Positions 27,599-35,044 of a stretch of DNA of 64,000 nucleotides are shown here, one piece after another. Origin of the DNA: Palsa-504 sp963818225 (lineage in GTDB: Bacteria; Actinomycetota; Actinomycetes; Streptosporangiales; Streptosporangiaceae); assembly GCA_963818225.1 (NCBI GenBank), contig CAWFRO010000003.1, positions 1-64,000 on the forward strand, in the 5' to 3' direction. The notes under the pieces were generated by a model, which was not told where the DNA came from, did no database searches, and was given only the letters and a program-made list of their open reading frames with translations. Position numbers and translations under genes: made by a program. Positions within the stretch are counted from its first letter, which is position 1, and the number at the start of each line of letters is the position of its first letter.

Positions 27599-28437
27599 CC
27601 GGCCGCCCGCTGGCCCCCGGTGCCGCGCTATATGAGTGCCGGATCACGCACACCCGGCTGGCGCCGCTGCGGAACGTGTTCACCTACCGCACGTACCAGT
27701 GGCTGGTCGACCTCGATCATCTGCCCCGGCCGGGCCGGTTCCTGCGGCTGCTGGCCGGCTTCGACTCCCGCGACCACCTGGGTGACCCGCGGCGGCCGAT
27801 CCGGGACAACCTCGACCGCTTCCTGATATCCCAGGGCATCGACACCGGCGGCGGCCGGGTGGTGATGCTCGCGCACGCCCGCGTGCTCGGGTACGTGTTC
27901 AACCCGCTGACCGTCTACTGGTGCCACCGGGCCGACGGCACCCTGGCCTGCGTGGTGGCCGAAGTGCACAACACCTACCGCCAGCGGCACGCCTACCTGC
28001 TGCGCCCGGACGAGCGCGGCCGGGCCGAGGCGGCAAAGGAGTTCTACGTCTCGCCGTTCTACCCGGTCGACGGAGGCTACCGGATGAGCCTGCCCGAGCC
28101 GATCCCGCCCGAGCCGATCCCGCCCGAGCCGATCCCGCCCGAACGGAGCCAGCTCAGCGCCGGCGCCCCGCACCGCTCGGCGCTGGCGCTGAGCATCACG
28201 CTCACCCGCCCGGACGGGAACTCGTTCGTGGCCAGCGTGCACGGCACCGGCCTGGCCACCGGGCGGGCGCTGCTCAGCGCGTCCGTGCGGCACCCCTGGT
28301 CCACCGCGGCGGTCTCCGCCCGGATCCGGTGGCAGGGCATCCGGCTGTACCTGCGCGGCCTGCCCGTCGTCCCCCGGCCGCCCCACCAACAACAAACCAA
28401 ACAAAAAGCTCACCAACCCCAGGGGAGCGTTCAGTGA
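27595..28437 (+). CDS. DUF1365 protein (Rv0448c-like)
   Basis: 280 residues from GTG 27595, overlapping the previous stop. Conserved blocks are LYECRITHTRLAPLRNVFTY, the H-rich VVMLAHARVLGYVFNPLTVYW, VVAEVHNTYRQRHAYLL and KEFYVSPFYPVDGGYRM. The last two are the signature histidine/aspartate region of DUF1365. The family always travels with a flavin oxidoreductase and a Cfa-like methyltransferase; it may prepare or transport the lipid substrate, but no activity is proven. An in-frame 15-base repeat (28093-28137) inserts three copies of PEPIP after the FYPVDGGYRM block. The tail is rich in glutamine and proline. Confidence 0.88.
   Translation: MTGRPLAPGAALYECRITHTRLAPLRNVFTYRTYQWLVDLDHLPRPGRFLRLLAGFDSRDHLGDPRRPIRDNLDRFLISQGIDTGGGRVVMLAHARVLGYVFNPLTVYWCHRADGTLACVVAEVHNTYRQRHAYLLRPDERGRAEAAKEFYVSPFYPVDGGYRMSLPEPIPPEPIPPEPIPPERSQLSAGAPHRSALALSITLTRPDGNSFVASVHGTGLATGRALLSASVRHPWSTAAVSARIRWQGIRLYLRGLPVVPRPPHQQQTKQKAHQPQGSVQ
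28093..28137 (+). repeat. 15-base in-frame repeat, three copies
   Basis: The unit CCCGAGCCGATCCCG occurs three times without change at 28093-28107, 28108-28122 and 28123-28137, coding PEPIP each time within the DUF1365 protein. Confidence 0.9.
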
Positions 28438-29702
28438 GCATCAGCACGCAGCAAGCTCCGCGAGCCGCCGTCGACGCCGGTCGGTGGCCCGACGTGGCCG
28501 TGGCCGGAGGCTCCCCGGTGCGCGCCGCCGTGGCGCGTGCCCTGTTCGCCCAGGCGATGGCGGGCCTGCCGGCCAGAGTGCAGTTTCCGGACGGGCGGCT
28601 GCTCGGCGGGGGCCCGCCGTCCGCTCCGGTTATGGTCCTGGTTCGGCCCCGGGAGTTCTTCCGCCGCGTCGGTGCCTCCGGCCTGATCGGGTTCGGCGAG
28701 TCGTACATGGCCGGGGACTGGGACTGCGCCGACCTGACCAGCCTGCTCACTGTGCTGGCCGAACACGCCGGCGAGCTCGTCCCGCCCTGGCTGCAGCGGA
28801 TGCGCGCGCTGGCGGTGCGCCGGCCGCCGTCCGCCGACCAGCAGACCCGCGGCGGCGCCCGCCGGAACATCGGCCGTCACTACGACCTGTCCAACGACCT
28901 GTTCGCCCTGTTCCTGGACGAGACCATGACCTACTCCTCGGGCCTGTTCGAGGCGGCGGCCGACGGCACGATGCTGGCCGGGGAGCACCAGCTGGCCGGC
29001 GCCCAGCGGCGCAAGATCGACTCGCTGCTGGACCGGGCCGGCGTCGGCCCGGGCTGCCGGCTGCTCGAGATCGGCACCGGCTGGGGCGAGCTGGCCATCC
29101 GCGCCGCGGACCGGGGCGCCAGCGTGGTCACGGTGACGATCTCGGCGCAGCAGCATGCCTTTGCCGCCCGCCGGGTCGCCGAAGCGGGCCTGGCCGGCCG
29201 GGTTCGGGTGGAGCTGCGCGACTACCGGGACGTCGAGGGCACCTTCGACGCGGTCTGCTCCTGCGAGATGATCGAGGCGGTCGGCGAGCGCTACTGGGAC
29301 GACTACTTCGCCACGCTCGAGCGGCACCTGGCGCCCGGCGGCCGGATCGGGCTGCAGACGATCACCATGCCGCACGACCGGATGCTGGCCACCCGCCGCA
29401 CCCACACCTGGATCCAGAAGTACATCTTCCCGGGCGGCCAGATCCCCTCGCTGACCGCGATCACCGGCAGCCTCGAGCGCCGGACCCGGCTGCACATCAC
29501 CGGCCGCGCCGATTTCGGCCCGCACTACGCCGAGACGCTGCGGATCTGGCGGGACCGGTTCTCCGCCCGGGCCGACGATGTCGCCCGGCTCGGCTTCGAT
29601 GACGTGTTCAACCGCATGTGGAGGTTCTACCTGTGCTACTCCGAAGCGGGCTTCCGGTCCGGCTACATCAACGTCAGCCAGCTCACCCTGGCCCGCATCT
29701 GA
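28434..29702 (+). CDS. Cyclopropane-fatty-acid-synthase-like methyltransferase 1
   Basis: 422 residues from GTG 28434, overlapping the DUF1365 stop by 4 bases. Residues about 60-120 form the N-terminal lipid-facing domain (GLIGFGESYMAGDWDCADLT). The conserved IGRHYDLSNDLFALFLDETM TYSSG region is followed by the SAM-binding LLEIGTGWGELAIRAADRGA and CEMIEAVGERYWDDYFATLE. Family members add a methylene or methyl group from SAM to the double bond of a phospholipid acyl chain at the membrane. The mycobacterial counterpart at this place is UfaA1 (Rv0447c). A second, divergent copy follows immediately. Confidence 0.9.
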   Translation: MSISTQQAPRAAVDAGRWPDVAVAGGSPVRAAVARALFAQAMAGLPARVQFPDGRLLGGGPPSAPVMVLVRPREFFRRVGASGLIGFGESYMAGDWDCADLTSLLTVLAEHAGELVPPWLQRMRALAVRRPPSADQQTRGGARRNIGRHYDLSNDLFALFLDETMTYSSGLFEAAADGTMLAGEHQLAGAQRRKIDSLLDRAGVGPGCRLLEIGTGWGELAIRAADRGASVVTVTISAQQHAFAARRVAEAGLAGRVRVELRDYRDVEGTFDAVCSCEMIEAVGERYWDDYFATLERHLAPGGRIGLQTITMPHDRMLATRRTHTWIQKYIFPGGQIPSLTAITGSLERRTRLHITGRADFGPHYAETLRIWRDRFSARADDVARLGFDDVFNRMWRFYLCYSEAGFRSGYINVSQLTLARI

Positions 29703-30955
29703 CCGCCCCGGACGCGAAGACCAGCGGCGGCGCGGCCGGCGTCATCGCGGACCTGGTCCAGACCCAGGCCGGCCTGGACCTGCCGGTGCGGCTCCGGGCC
29801 TGGGACGGCAGCGAGGCCGGGCCGGGGGACGCCCCGGTCCTGGTCATCCGGTCCCCGCGCGCGCTGAGCCGGATGCTGTGGCGCCCGGGTGAGCTGGGCC
29901 TGGCCCGCGCCTTCGTCAGCGGCGACCTCGACGTGGACGGCGACCTCACCGACGCGCTGCGCCGGTTCCTGGCCGCCTCGGGCCGGGTCGGCCCGGCCCG
30001 CTGGGCCCCGGCCGCCCGGGCCGCCGCCGCCGCGGCGGTCAGCCTCAAGATCCCGCTGTGGCCCCCGCCTTCGCCGCCGGACTGCGAGCTGCGGGTCCAC
30101 GGCCCGCGCCACAGCCGCCGTCGCGATCAGGCCGTGATCGCCGGCCACTACGACGTGCCCGCGTCGTTCTACCAGCTCATCCTGGACCCCAGCATGGCGT
30201 ACTCGTGCGCGTGGTGGCGGGACGCGGACACGCTGGCCGGCGCGCAGCAAGCCAAGCTGGAGCTGATCTGCCGCAAGCTGGATCTGCAGGCCGGCCACCG
30301 GCTGCTGGACATGGGCTGCGGCTGGGGCTCGCTCACGGTCCACGCCGCCCGCGATCACCGCGCCCGGGTGACCGCCGTGACCCTGTCGGCCGGGCAGGGC
30401 GGCTACACCCGCCAGCGCGTGCGGGGCCTGGGCCTCGGCGACCGGGCCGAGGTCAGGATCGGTGACTACCGGGACCCGCTGGACGGCCCGTTCGACGCGA
30501 TCGCGGCGGTGGAGATGGGCGAGCACGTCGGCGCGGCCAACTACCCCGGGTTCTGCGCGGCGCTGCGCCAGTCGCTAAAGCCGGGCGGCCGGCTGCTGAT
30601 CCAGCAGATGTCCCGCAGCGGCCGCGCGCCGGGCGGCGGCCCGTTCATCGAGTCCTACATCGCACCGGACATGCACATGCGCCCGGTGGGGGAGACGGTG
30701 CGGCTGATCGAGCAGGCCGGGTTCGAGGTCATCGGCGTCCAGGCCATGCGCGAGCACTACGCGCGCACCATCCGGGCCTGGCTGGGCAACTTCGAGCAGA
30801 ACGCCGCCGCCATCACCCACCTCCTCACCCCGGAGCAGGTCCGCCTGTGGCGCCTGTACCTGGCCGGGGGCGCCCTGGCCTTCGAGGAAGGCCGGATGGG
30901 CGTCGACCAGATCCTCGCCGTCAACCCGGACCGCCCGGGCCGGACGTCCCGGTGA
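29699..30955 (+). CDS. Cyclopropane-fatty-acid-synthase-like methyltransferase 2
   Basis: The frame is open from at least ATG 29618, which would overlap the preceding gene by 85 bases. A CTG at 29699 overlapping its stop by 4 bases fits the GTGA style of the other genes, so the start is uncertain. Key segments: GLARAFVSGDLDVDGDLTDA, IAGHYDVPASFYQLILDPSM, AYSCAWW, LLDMGCGWGSLTVHAARDHR (SAM site), AVEMGEHVGAANYPGFCAAL and MREHYARTIRAWLGNFE. It is more like mycolic-acid-type cyclopropane synthases than copy 1. The adjacent pair suggests two successive or alternative modifications of one acyl chain, by inference. Confidence 0.85.
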   Translation: MTAPDAKTSGGAAGVIADLVQTQAGLDLPVRLRAWDGSEAGPGDAPVLVIRSPRALSRMLWRPGELGLARAFVSGDLDVDGDLTDALRRFLAASGRVGPARWAPAARAAAAAAVSLKIPLWPPPSPPDCELRVHGPRHSRRRDQAVIAGHYDVPASFYQLILDPSMAYSCAWWRDADTLAGAQQAKLELICRKLDLQAGHRLLDMGCGWGSLTVHAARDHRARVTAVTLSAGQGGYTRQRVRGLGLGDRAEVRIGDYRDPLDGPFDAIAAVEMGEHVGAANYPGFCAALRQSLKPGGRLLIQQMSRSGRAPGGGPFIESYIAPDMHMRPVGETVRLIEQAGFEVIGVQAMREHYARTIRAWLGNFEQNAAAITHLLTPEQVRLWRLYLAGGALAFEEGRMGVDQILAVNPDRPGRTSR

Positions 30956-32673
30956 GCGGCATCCCGCTCGGCCCGTTCGGCCTCACGCTGCTGGTCACGG
31001 CGGCCGCGCTGCTGGTCATGATGGCCGTCACGTTCGCCGTGGCCCTGAAGGTCGGCAGGCATGCCGTGGTGGACACGGCGTGGGGCCTCGGCATCGCGCT
31101 GGCCGCGGTGGCCAGCCTGCTCGCCTCGGCCGGGCACGGGCAGCCCGCGCGCCGCTACCTGCTGCTGGCCGCCTCGGTCATCTGGGGCGTGCGGCTGGCC
31201 GCGTACGTGACGTGGCGCAACCACGGCAAAGGCGAGGACCCGCGCTACCGCGACCTGCTCGCTGCGGCCAAGGGCAACCGGAACCTGTACGCGCTGCGTT
31301 CGGTCTACCTGCTTCAGGCCCTGATCCTGTGGGTGGCCTGCCTGCCCATCCAGGCCGGCATGCTGGAGCGCGCCCCGGCCGGCCCCCTGACCGCCGTCGG
31401 CGGCGCGGTGTGGCTGGGCGGCTTCGTCTTCGAGTCCGTCGGCGACTGGCAGCTGGCCCGGTTCAAGGCCGACCGCCGGAACCACGGCCTGATCATGGAC
31501 CAGGGCCTCTGGCGGTACACCCGCCACCCCAACTATTTCGGTGACTTCTGCATGTGGTGGGGCCTGTTCCTGATCAGCCTCGGCTCGGTCGCCGAGCTGC
31601 CCACGATCATCGGGCCGCTGCTGATGACCTTCATCCTGACCCGCGGCACCGGCCAGCGCATGACCGACCGGCGGATGGCCGCGAGCCGGCCTCAGTACGC
31701 CGACTACGCCGCCCGGACCAGCGGCTTCATCCCGCTGCCACCCAGAAGATCAGTCTTACCGAACGGCCCCGCCTTCGTGCCCCCCAGACCGCAGCCGCAG
31801 CTGGGCCGGAAACGGCGCCAGGTATGTCTGCTCGGCCAGCCAGGGCAGCTCACCGCCGCTGGCGTAGTGGCCGAGCAGCGCCACCGGCACGCTGAGCGGC
31901 ACCTCACCCCGCCGGTAGGCCTCGATCCGGGCCATCAGGTCGTCGCGCCGTACCTGCGGCAGCGTCCGGCCGATCCGGCTGTAGGCGTGCTGCAGCGTGT
32001 TGGCGTTCCGCCCTGGCGTACTCCGGGACGCCATCGCGGCCAGGAACAGCTCCCGGTACGCCGCGCCCGTCTCCCCGGGCGGGACCGTCCCCGCGCGCGC
32101 CACCACCCGTCCGGCCGAACGGTACCGGCCCGGATCGTGCGCGAGCAGCTGCAGCTTGTGCCGGGTGTGGAAGGCCACCAGGCCGGCGGGCTCCAGCGTC
32201 CCGGTGAGCAACGAGCGCAGCCGCGCCGCGGCGAACAGCCGCTCCACGAACGCCTCACGCAGTCCCGGGTCGTTCAGCCGTCCTTCGTCCTCCACGGCCA
32301 GCAGCGGGTCCGCCGCCATGACCCGCCCGGCGTACAGGCCGGTCCCGGTCGCGCCGGACGGGTGCCCGTCGGGCCCGTACCGCGCGATGCCCCGCACCCC
32401 GCAGCTCGGCGACTTGGCCTTGAACACGTACCCGTCAACCGCAGGGGGCAGCGGCAGGGCCGCCATGGCCCGCGTGTGGTCCGCGGTCCCGCTCCGGTTG
32501 ACCAGGCGGCCCTCGGTGTCCAGCCGGATCGGCTCCCGCGGGGTGCCGAGCCCGATCTCGACCTCCGGGCAGTACGGCACCCAGTCCACGTAGGCGCCGA
32601 GCTCGTCGGTCAGGAAGCGGTACCGCTTGTGGCCGCCGTTGAACCGCACTTCCGCGCCGAGCAGGCAGCTTGA
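30952..32673 (+). CDS. DUF1295 membrane protein (Rv0446c-like) with abnormal read-through 3' end
   Basis: GTG 30952 overlaps the previous stop by 4 bases. The first 265 residues are a DUF1295/steroid-5-alpha-reductase-like protein with six or seven hydrophobic helices (FGLTLLVTAAALLVMMAVTF, AVASLLASAGHG) and the end block LWRYTRHPNYFGDFCMWWGL, GTGQRMTDRRMA and RTSGFIPLPP, where the family normally stops (about 31,745). No stop codon follows: the frame stays open for another 300 codons antisense to the DUF523 gene, until 32673. Either a stop was lost or one base is wrong near 31,745-31,760; the extension itself looks like antisense noise. Confidence 0.75.
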   Translation: MSGIPLGPFGLTLLVTAAALLVMMAVTFAVALKVGRHAVVDTAWGLGIALAAVASLLASAGHGQPARRYLLLAASVIWGVRLAAYVTWRNHGKGEDPRYRDLLAAAKGNRNLYALRSVYLLQALILWVACLPIQAGMLERAPAGPLTAVGGAVWLGGFVFESVGDWQLARFKADRRNHGLIMDQGLWRYTRHPNYFGDFCMWWGLFLISLGSVAELPTIIGPLLMTFILTRGTGQRMTDRRMAASRPQYADYAARTSGFIPLPPRRSVLPNGPAFVPPRPQPQLGRKRRQVCLLGQPGQLTAAGVVAEQRHRHAERHLTPPVGLDPGHQVVAPYLRQRPADPAVGVLQRVGVPPWRTPGRHRGQEQLPVRRARLPGRDRPRARHHPSGRTVPARIVREQLQLVPGVEGHQAGGLQRPGEQRAQPRRGEQPLHERLTQSRVVQPSFVLHGQQRVRRHDPPGVQAGPGRAGRVPVGPVPRDAPHPAARRLGLEHVPVNRRGQRQGRHGPRVVRGPAPVDQAALGVQPDRLPRGAEPDLDLRAVRHPVHVGAELVGQEAVPLVAAVEPHFRAEQAA

Positions 32674-32721
32674 CACCCCCACCCGCGGTCGCTGCGTGTC
32701 GGGGCCAGCCATAATGAACAT
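31756..32721 (-). CDS. DUF523-DUF1722 fusion (TudS-like plus YbgA domain)
   Basis: 321 residues from ATG 32719-32721; a second ATG at 32710-32712 is possible. DUF523 (residues about 12-150) has three conserved cysteines: VGVSSCLLGAEVRFNGGHKR, VPYCPEVEIGLGTPREPIRL and AKSPSCGVRGIARYGPDGHP. These could hold a [4Fe-4S] cluster as in the thiouracil desulfurase TudS. The second half is DUF1722/YbgA (LVAFHTRHKLQLLAHDPGRY, NTLQHAYSRIGRTLPQVRRD). In E. coli ybgA precedes the photolyase gene phr, and here the gene is again near a photolyase, so a role in light or sulfur-base damage is likely but unproven. Confidence 0.85.
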   Translation of the reverse strand: MFIMAGPDTQRPRVGVSSCLLGAEVRFNGGHKRYRFLTDELGAYVDWVPYCPEVEIGLGTPREPIRLDTEGRLVNRSGTADHTRAMAALPLPPAVDGYVFKAKSPSCGVRGIARYGPDGHPSGATGTGLYAGRVMAADPLLAVEDEGRLNDPGLREAFVERLFAAARLRSLLTGTLEPAGLVAFHTRHKLQLLAHDPGRYRSAGRVVARAGTVPPGETGAAYRELFLAAMASRSTPGRNANTLQHAYSRIGRTLPQVRRDDLMARIEAYRRGEVPLSVPVALLGHYASGGELPWLAEQTYLAPFPAQLRLRSGGHEGGAVR

Positions 32722-32744
32722 TCAACACGCGCGTGAGGACACCG

Positions 32745-33599
32745 ATGACGACCCCCAGGCTGCTGGCCCTCAGTGACCTGCACGTGGCGCACCCGCAGAA
32801 CCGGGAGATCGTCGCCGGGCTCGAGCCGGGCACGGCCGGGGACTGGCTGCTGCTCGCCGGTGACGTGGGCGAGCTGTACCCGGACATCGAGTGGGCGCTG
32901 CACACCCTGAGCAGCAAGTTCGCCCGCCTGGTGTGGACCCCGGGAAACCACGAGCTGTGGACGCGGCCCAAGGACCCGGTCCCGCTGCGCGGCGAGGAAC
33001 GGTACCTGGCCCTGGTTGAGCTGTGCCGCAGCCTCGGCATCGTCACCCCGGAGGATCCGTACCCGGTGTGGGACGGGCCGGGCGGCCCGGTCACCATCGC
33101 GCCGGTGTTCCTGCTGTATGACTACACGTTCCGGCCGGACGGCGCGCTGACCAAGGAGCAGGGCCTGACGCTGGCCTACGACAAGGGCATCATCTGCCGC
33201 GACGAGGCGGTGCTGCACCCCGATCCCTACCCCAGCATCGAAGAGTGGTGCTGGGCCCGGATCGAGCTCACGCAGCAACGGCTCGCCGGGCGGGACCCTG
33301 CGCTCCCGGTCGTCTTCGTCACGCACTACCCGCTGGTCCGTGAGCCCACCCGGGTGCTGCGCTACCCGCTGTTCGCCCAGTGGTGCGGCACCACCCGGAC
33401 CAGCGACTGGCACCTGCGCTACCACGCCGCCGCGGTCGTCTACGGCCACCTGCACATCCCGCGGGTGACGTGGTACGACGGGGTCCGGTTCGAGGAGGTC
33501 TCGCTCGGGTACCCGCGAGAATGGCGGCGCCGCGACGTCACGCCCGGCGTCCCGCGGCAGATTCTCCCGGCCGCTGACTACCTGGCCAGCCGGGGGTAG
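32745..33599 (+). CDS. Metallophosphoesterase
   Basis: ATG 32745 with GTGAGG (32733-32738) as ribosome site. The calcineurin-like metal ligands are all visible in order: LLALSDLHVAHP, LLLAGDVGELYPD, LVWTPGNHELW, VVFVTHYPLV and VVYGHLHIPRV. The length of 284 residues is normal. Such proteins hydrolyse phosphate mono- or diesters using two metal ions; the substrate cannot be read. Only 23 bases separate it from the divergent DUF523 gene, so the two promoters overlap. The photolyase gene follows 52 bases later in the same direction, so both may be transcribed together. Confidence 0.9.
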   Translation: MTTPRLLALSDLHVAHPQNREIVAGLEPGTAGDWLLLAGDVGELYPDIEWALHTLSSKFARLVWTPGNHELWTRPKDPVPLRGEERYLALVELCRSLGIVTPEDPYPVWDGPGGPVTIAPVFLLYDYTFRPDGALTKEQGLTLAYDKGIICRDEAVLHPDPYPSIEEWCWARIELTQQRLAGRDPALPVVFVTHYPLVREPTRVLRYPLFAQWCGTTRTSDWHLRYHAAAVVYGHLHIPRVTWYDGVRFEEVSLGYPREWRRRDVTPGVPRQILPAADYLASRG

Positions 33600-33651
33600 C
33601 AAGCAGGGGTAGACATGTGGTGCCGCACCGATGCCCTGGGGGGAATCAACG

Positions 33652-34947
33652 ATGGAAACCGCGATCGTCGTGTTCACCCGGGATCTGCGCCTGCACGACA
33701 ACCCGGCGCTGCATCAGGCGTGCGCCAGCGCCCGGCAGGTCGTGCCGCTGTTCGTGGTGGACCCCGCGATCCCCGCGCCGCCGAACCGGGCCCATTTCCT
33801 GGCCGAGGCGCTGGCTGACCTCAGGCAGCAGCTCCGTGACCGCCAGGCCGACCTGGTCATCCGCGACGGCGCCCCGGCGGCCGAGGTGATCAGGATCGCC
33901 GCCGAGACCGGTGCCCAGGCCGTTTACCTCGCCGATGACGTGTCGCACTACGCCACTCGCCGGCGCCGTGAGCTCGAGCGCGAGTGCGCCCGCCACCGCC
34001 TGGACCTGACCGTGACCCCCGGCCTGACCGTCGTGCCGCCCGGCGACGTCGCCCCGGCCACCGGCGGTCACTACCGGGTGTTCACCCCGTACTGGCGCGC
34101 CTGGCGTGCGGTCCCCTGGCGCCGGCCCGATCCGGTCCCCGACGTCATCACCATGGCCGCCGTCAGCCAGGTCGGCCGGATCCCGCCCGCGGGCCGCGGC
34201 TCCTCCCCGGCGCTGGCCCGCGGCGGCGAGACGGCGGGCCGCCGCCGATTCGCCGCGTGGCGAACGCGGCAGCTGGCCGGCTACCCGGACCGCCACGACG
34301 ACCTGGCCGGGGACCAGACTTCGAGGCTCAGCGCCTACCTGCGGTTCGGCTGCGTCTCGCCGCTGGAGGTGGCGGTCGGCGCGCGGGATCGCCCGGGCGG
34401 CGAGGAATTCTGCCGCCAGCTGGCCTGGCGTGACTTCTTCTACCAGGTGACGGCCGCGTTCCAGGATCTGGCCAGGAAGGATTACCGGCCCGGCCCGGCC
34501 TGGCACGAGGACGCCCGCGCGCTGGAGGCCTGGCGCGCGGGACAAACCGGGATCCCGATCGTGGACGCCGGCCTGCGCCAGCTGGCCGCGGAGGGCTTCA
34601 TGCACAACCGGGCGCGGATGATCACCGCCTCGTTCCTGACCCGCAACCTCGGCCTCAGCTGGCGGCACGGCTACCAGCATTTCGGCCAGCTGCTCGCCGA
34701 CGGCGACGTGGCGAACAACGCGGGGAACTGGCAGTGGGTGGCCGGGACCGGTCACAACACCCAGCCCAACCGGGTGCTGAACCCGCTGCGCCAGGCCCAG
34801 CGGTTCGACCCGGCCGGCGACTACGTCCGCCGCTACGTCCCCGAACTGGCCGGCCTGGCCGCGGACCGCGTCCACACCCCCTGGCGCCTGGACGGCGCCG
34901 AGCGCCGCCGGCTGGGTTACCCCGATCCGCTGGTGGAGCTGAGCTGA
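33652..34947 (+). CDS. phr: Class I deoxyribodipyrimidine photolyase
   Basis: ATG 33652 follows GGGGGA (33638-33643); an upstream in-frame ATG at 33631 has no site. 431 residues: the N-terminal Rossmann antenna domain (ETAIVVFTRDLRLHDNPALH) and the FAD domain with SAYLRFGCVSPLEVAVGARD, LAWRDFFYQVTAAF, GIPIVDAGLRQLAAEGFMHN and RARMITASFLTRN. The block NNAGNWQWVAGTGHNTQPNR then carries the tryptophans used in electron transfer. It repairs cyclobutane pyrimidine dimers with blue light. Close linkage to a B12 photosensor and the sigK genes makes light-induced expression likely. Confidence 0.93.
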   Translation: METAIVVFTRDLRLHDNPALHQACASARQVVPLFVVDPAIPAPPNRAHFLAEALADLRQQLRDRQADLVIRDGAPAAEVIRIAAETGAQAVYLADDVSHYATRRRRELERECARHRLDLTVTPGLTVVPPGDVAPATGGHYRVFTPYWRAWRAVPWRRPDPVPDVITMAAVSQVGRIPPAGRGSSPALARGGETAGRRRFAAWRTRQLAGYPDRHDDLAGDQTSRLSAYLRFGCVSPLEVAVGARDRPGGEEFCRQLAWRDFFYQVTAAFQDLARKDYRPGPAWHEDARALEAWRAGQTGIPIVDAGLRQLAAEGFMHNRARMITASFLTRNLGLSWRHGYQHFGQLLADGDVANNAGNWQWVAGTGHNTQPNRVLNPLRQAQRFDPAGDYVRRYVPELAGLAADRVHTPWRLDGAERRRLGYPDPLVELS

Positions 34948-35010
34948 CCGTCCGCGGCGCCGGCGTGGTGGCTGATCCTTCCGTTCCCGCAGGTCCAGTG
35001 GCCGGCGGAC

Positions 35011-35037
35011 CCATCCGATGGCGCCTCGGCCTCGAAT
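35011..35037 (+). promoter_or_regulatory. Probable SigK promoter before sigK (autoregulation)
   Basis: CCATCC (35011-35016), 15 bases, TCGAAT (35032-35037): the same spacing and nearly the same hexamers as the site at 26193. The expected transcription start falls at or next to the ATG at 35045, so the mRNA would be leaderless. The upstream in-frame ATG at 35018 would lie inside this promoter, which argues for 35045. Confidence 0.55.
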
Positions 35038-35044
35038 AGGAGCC

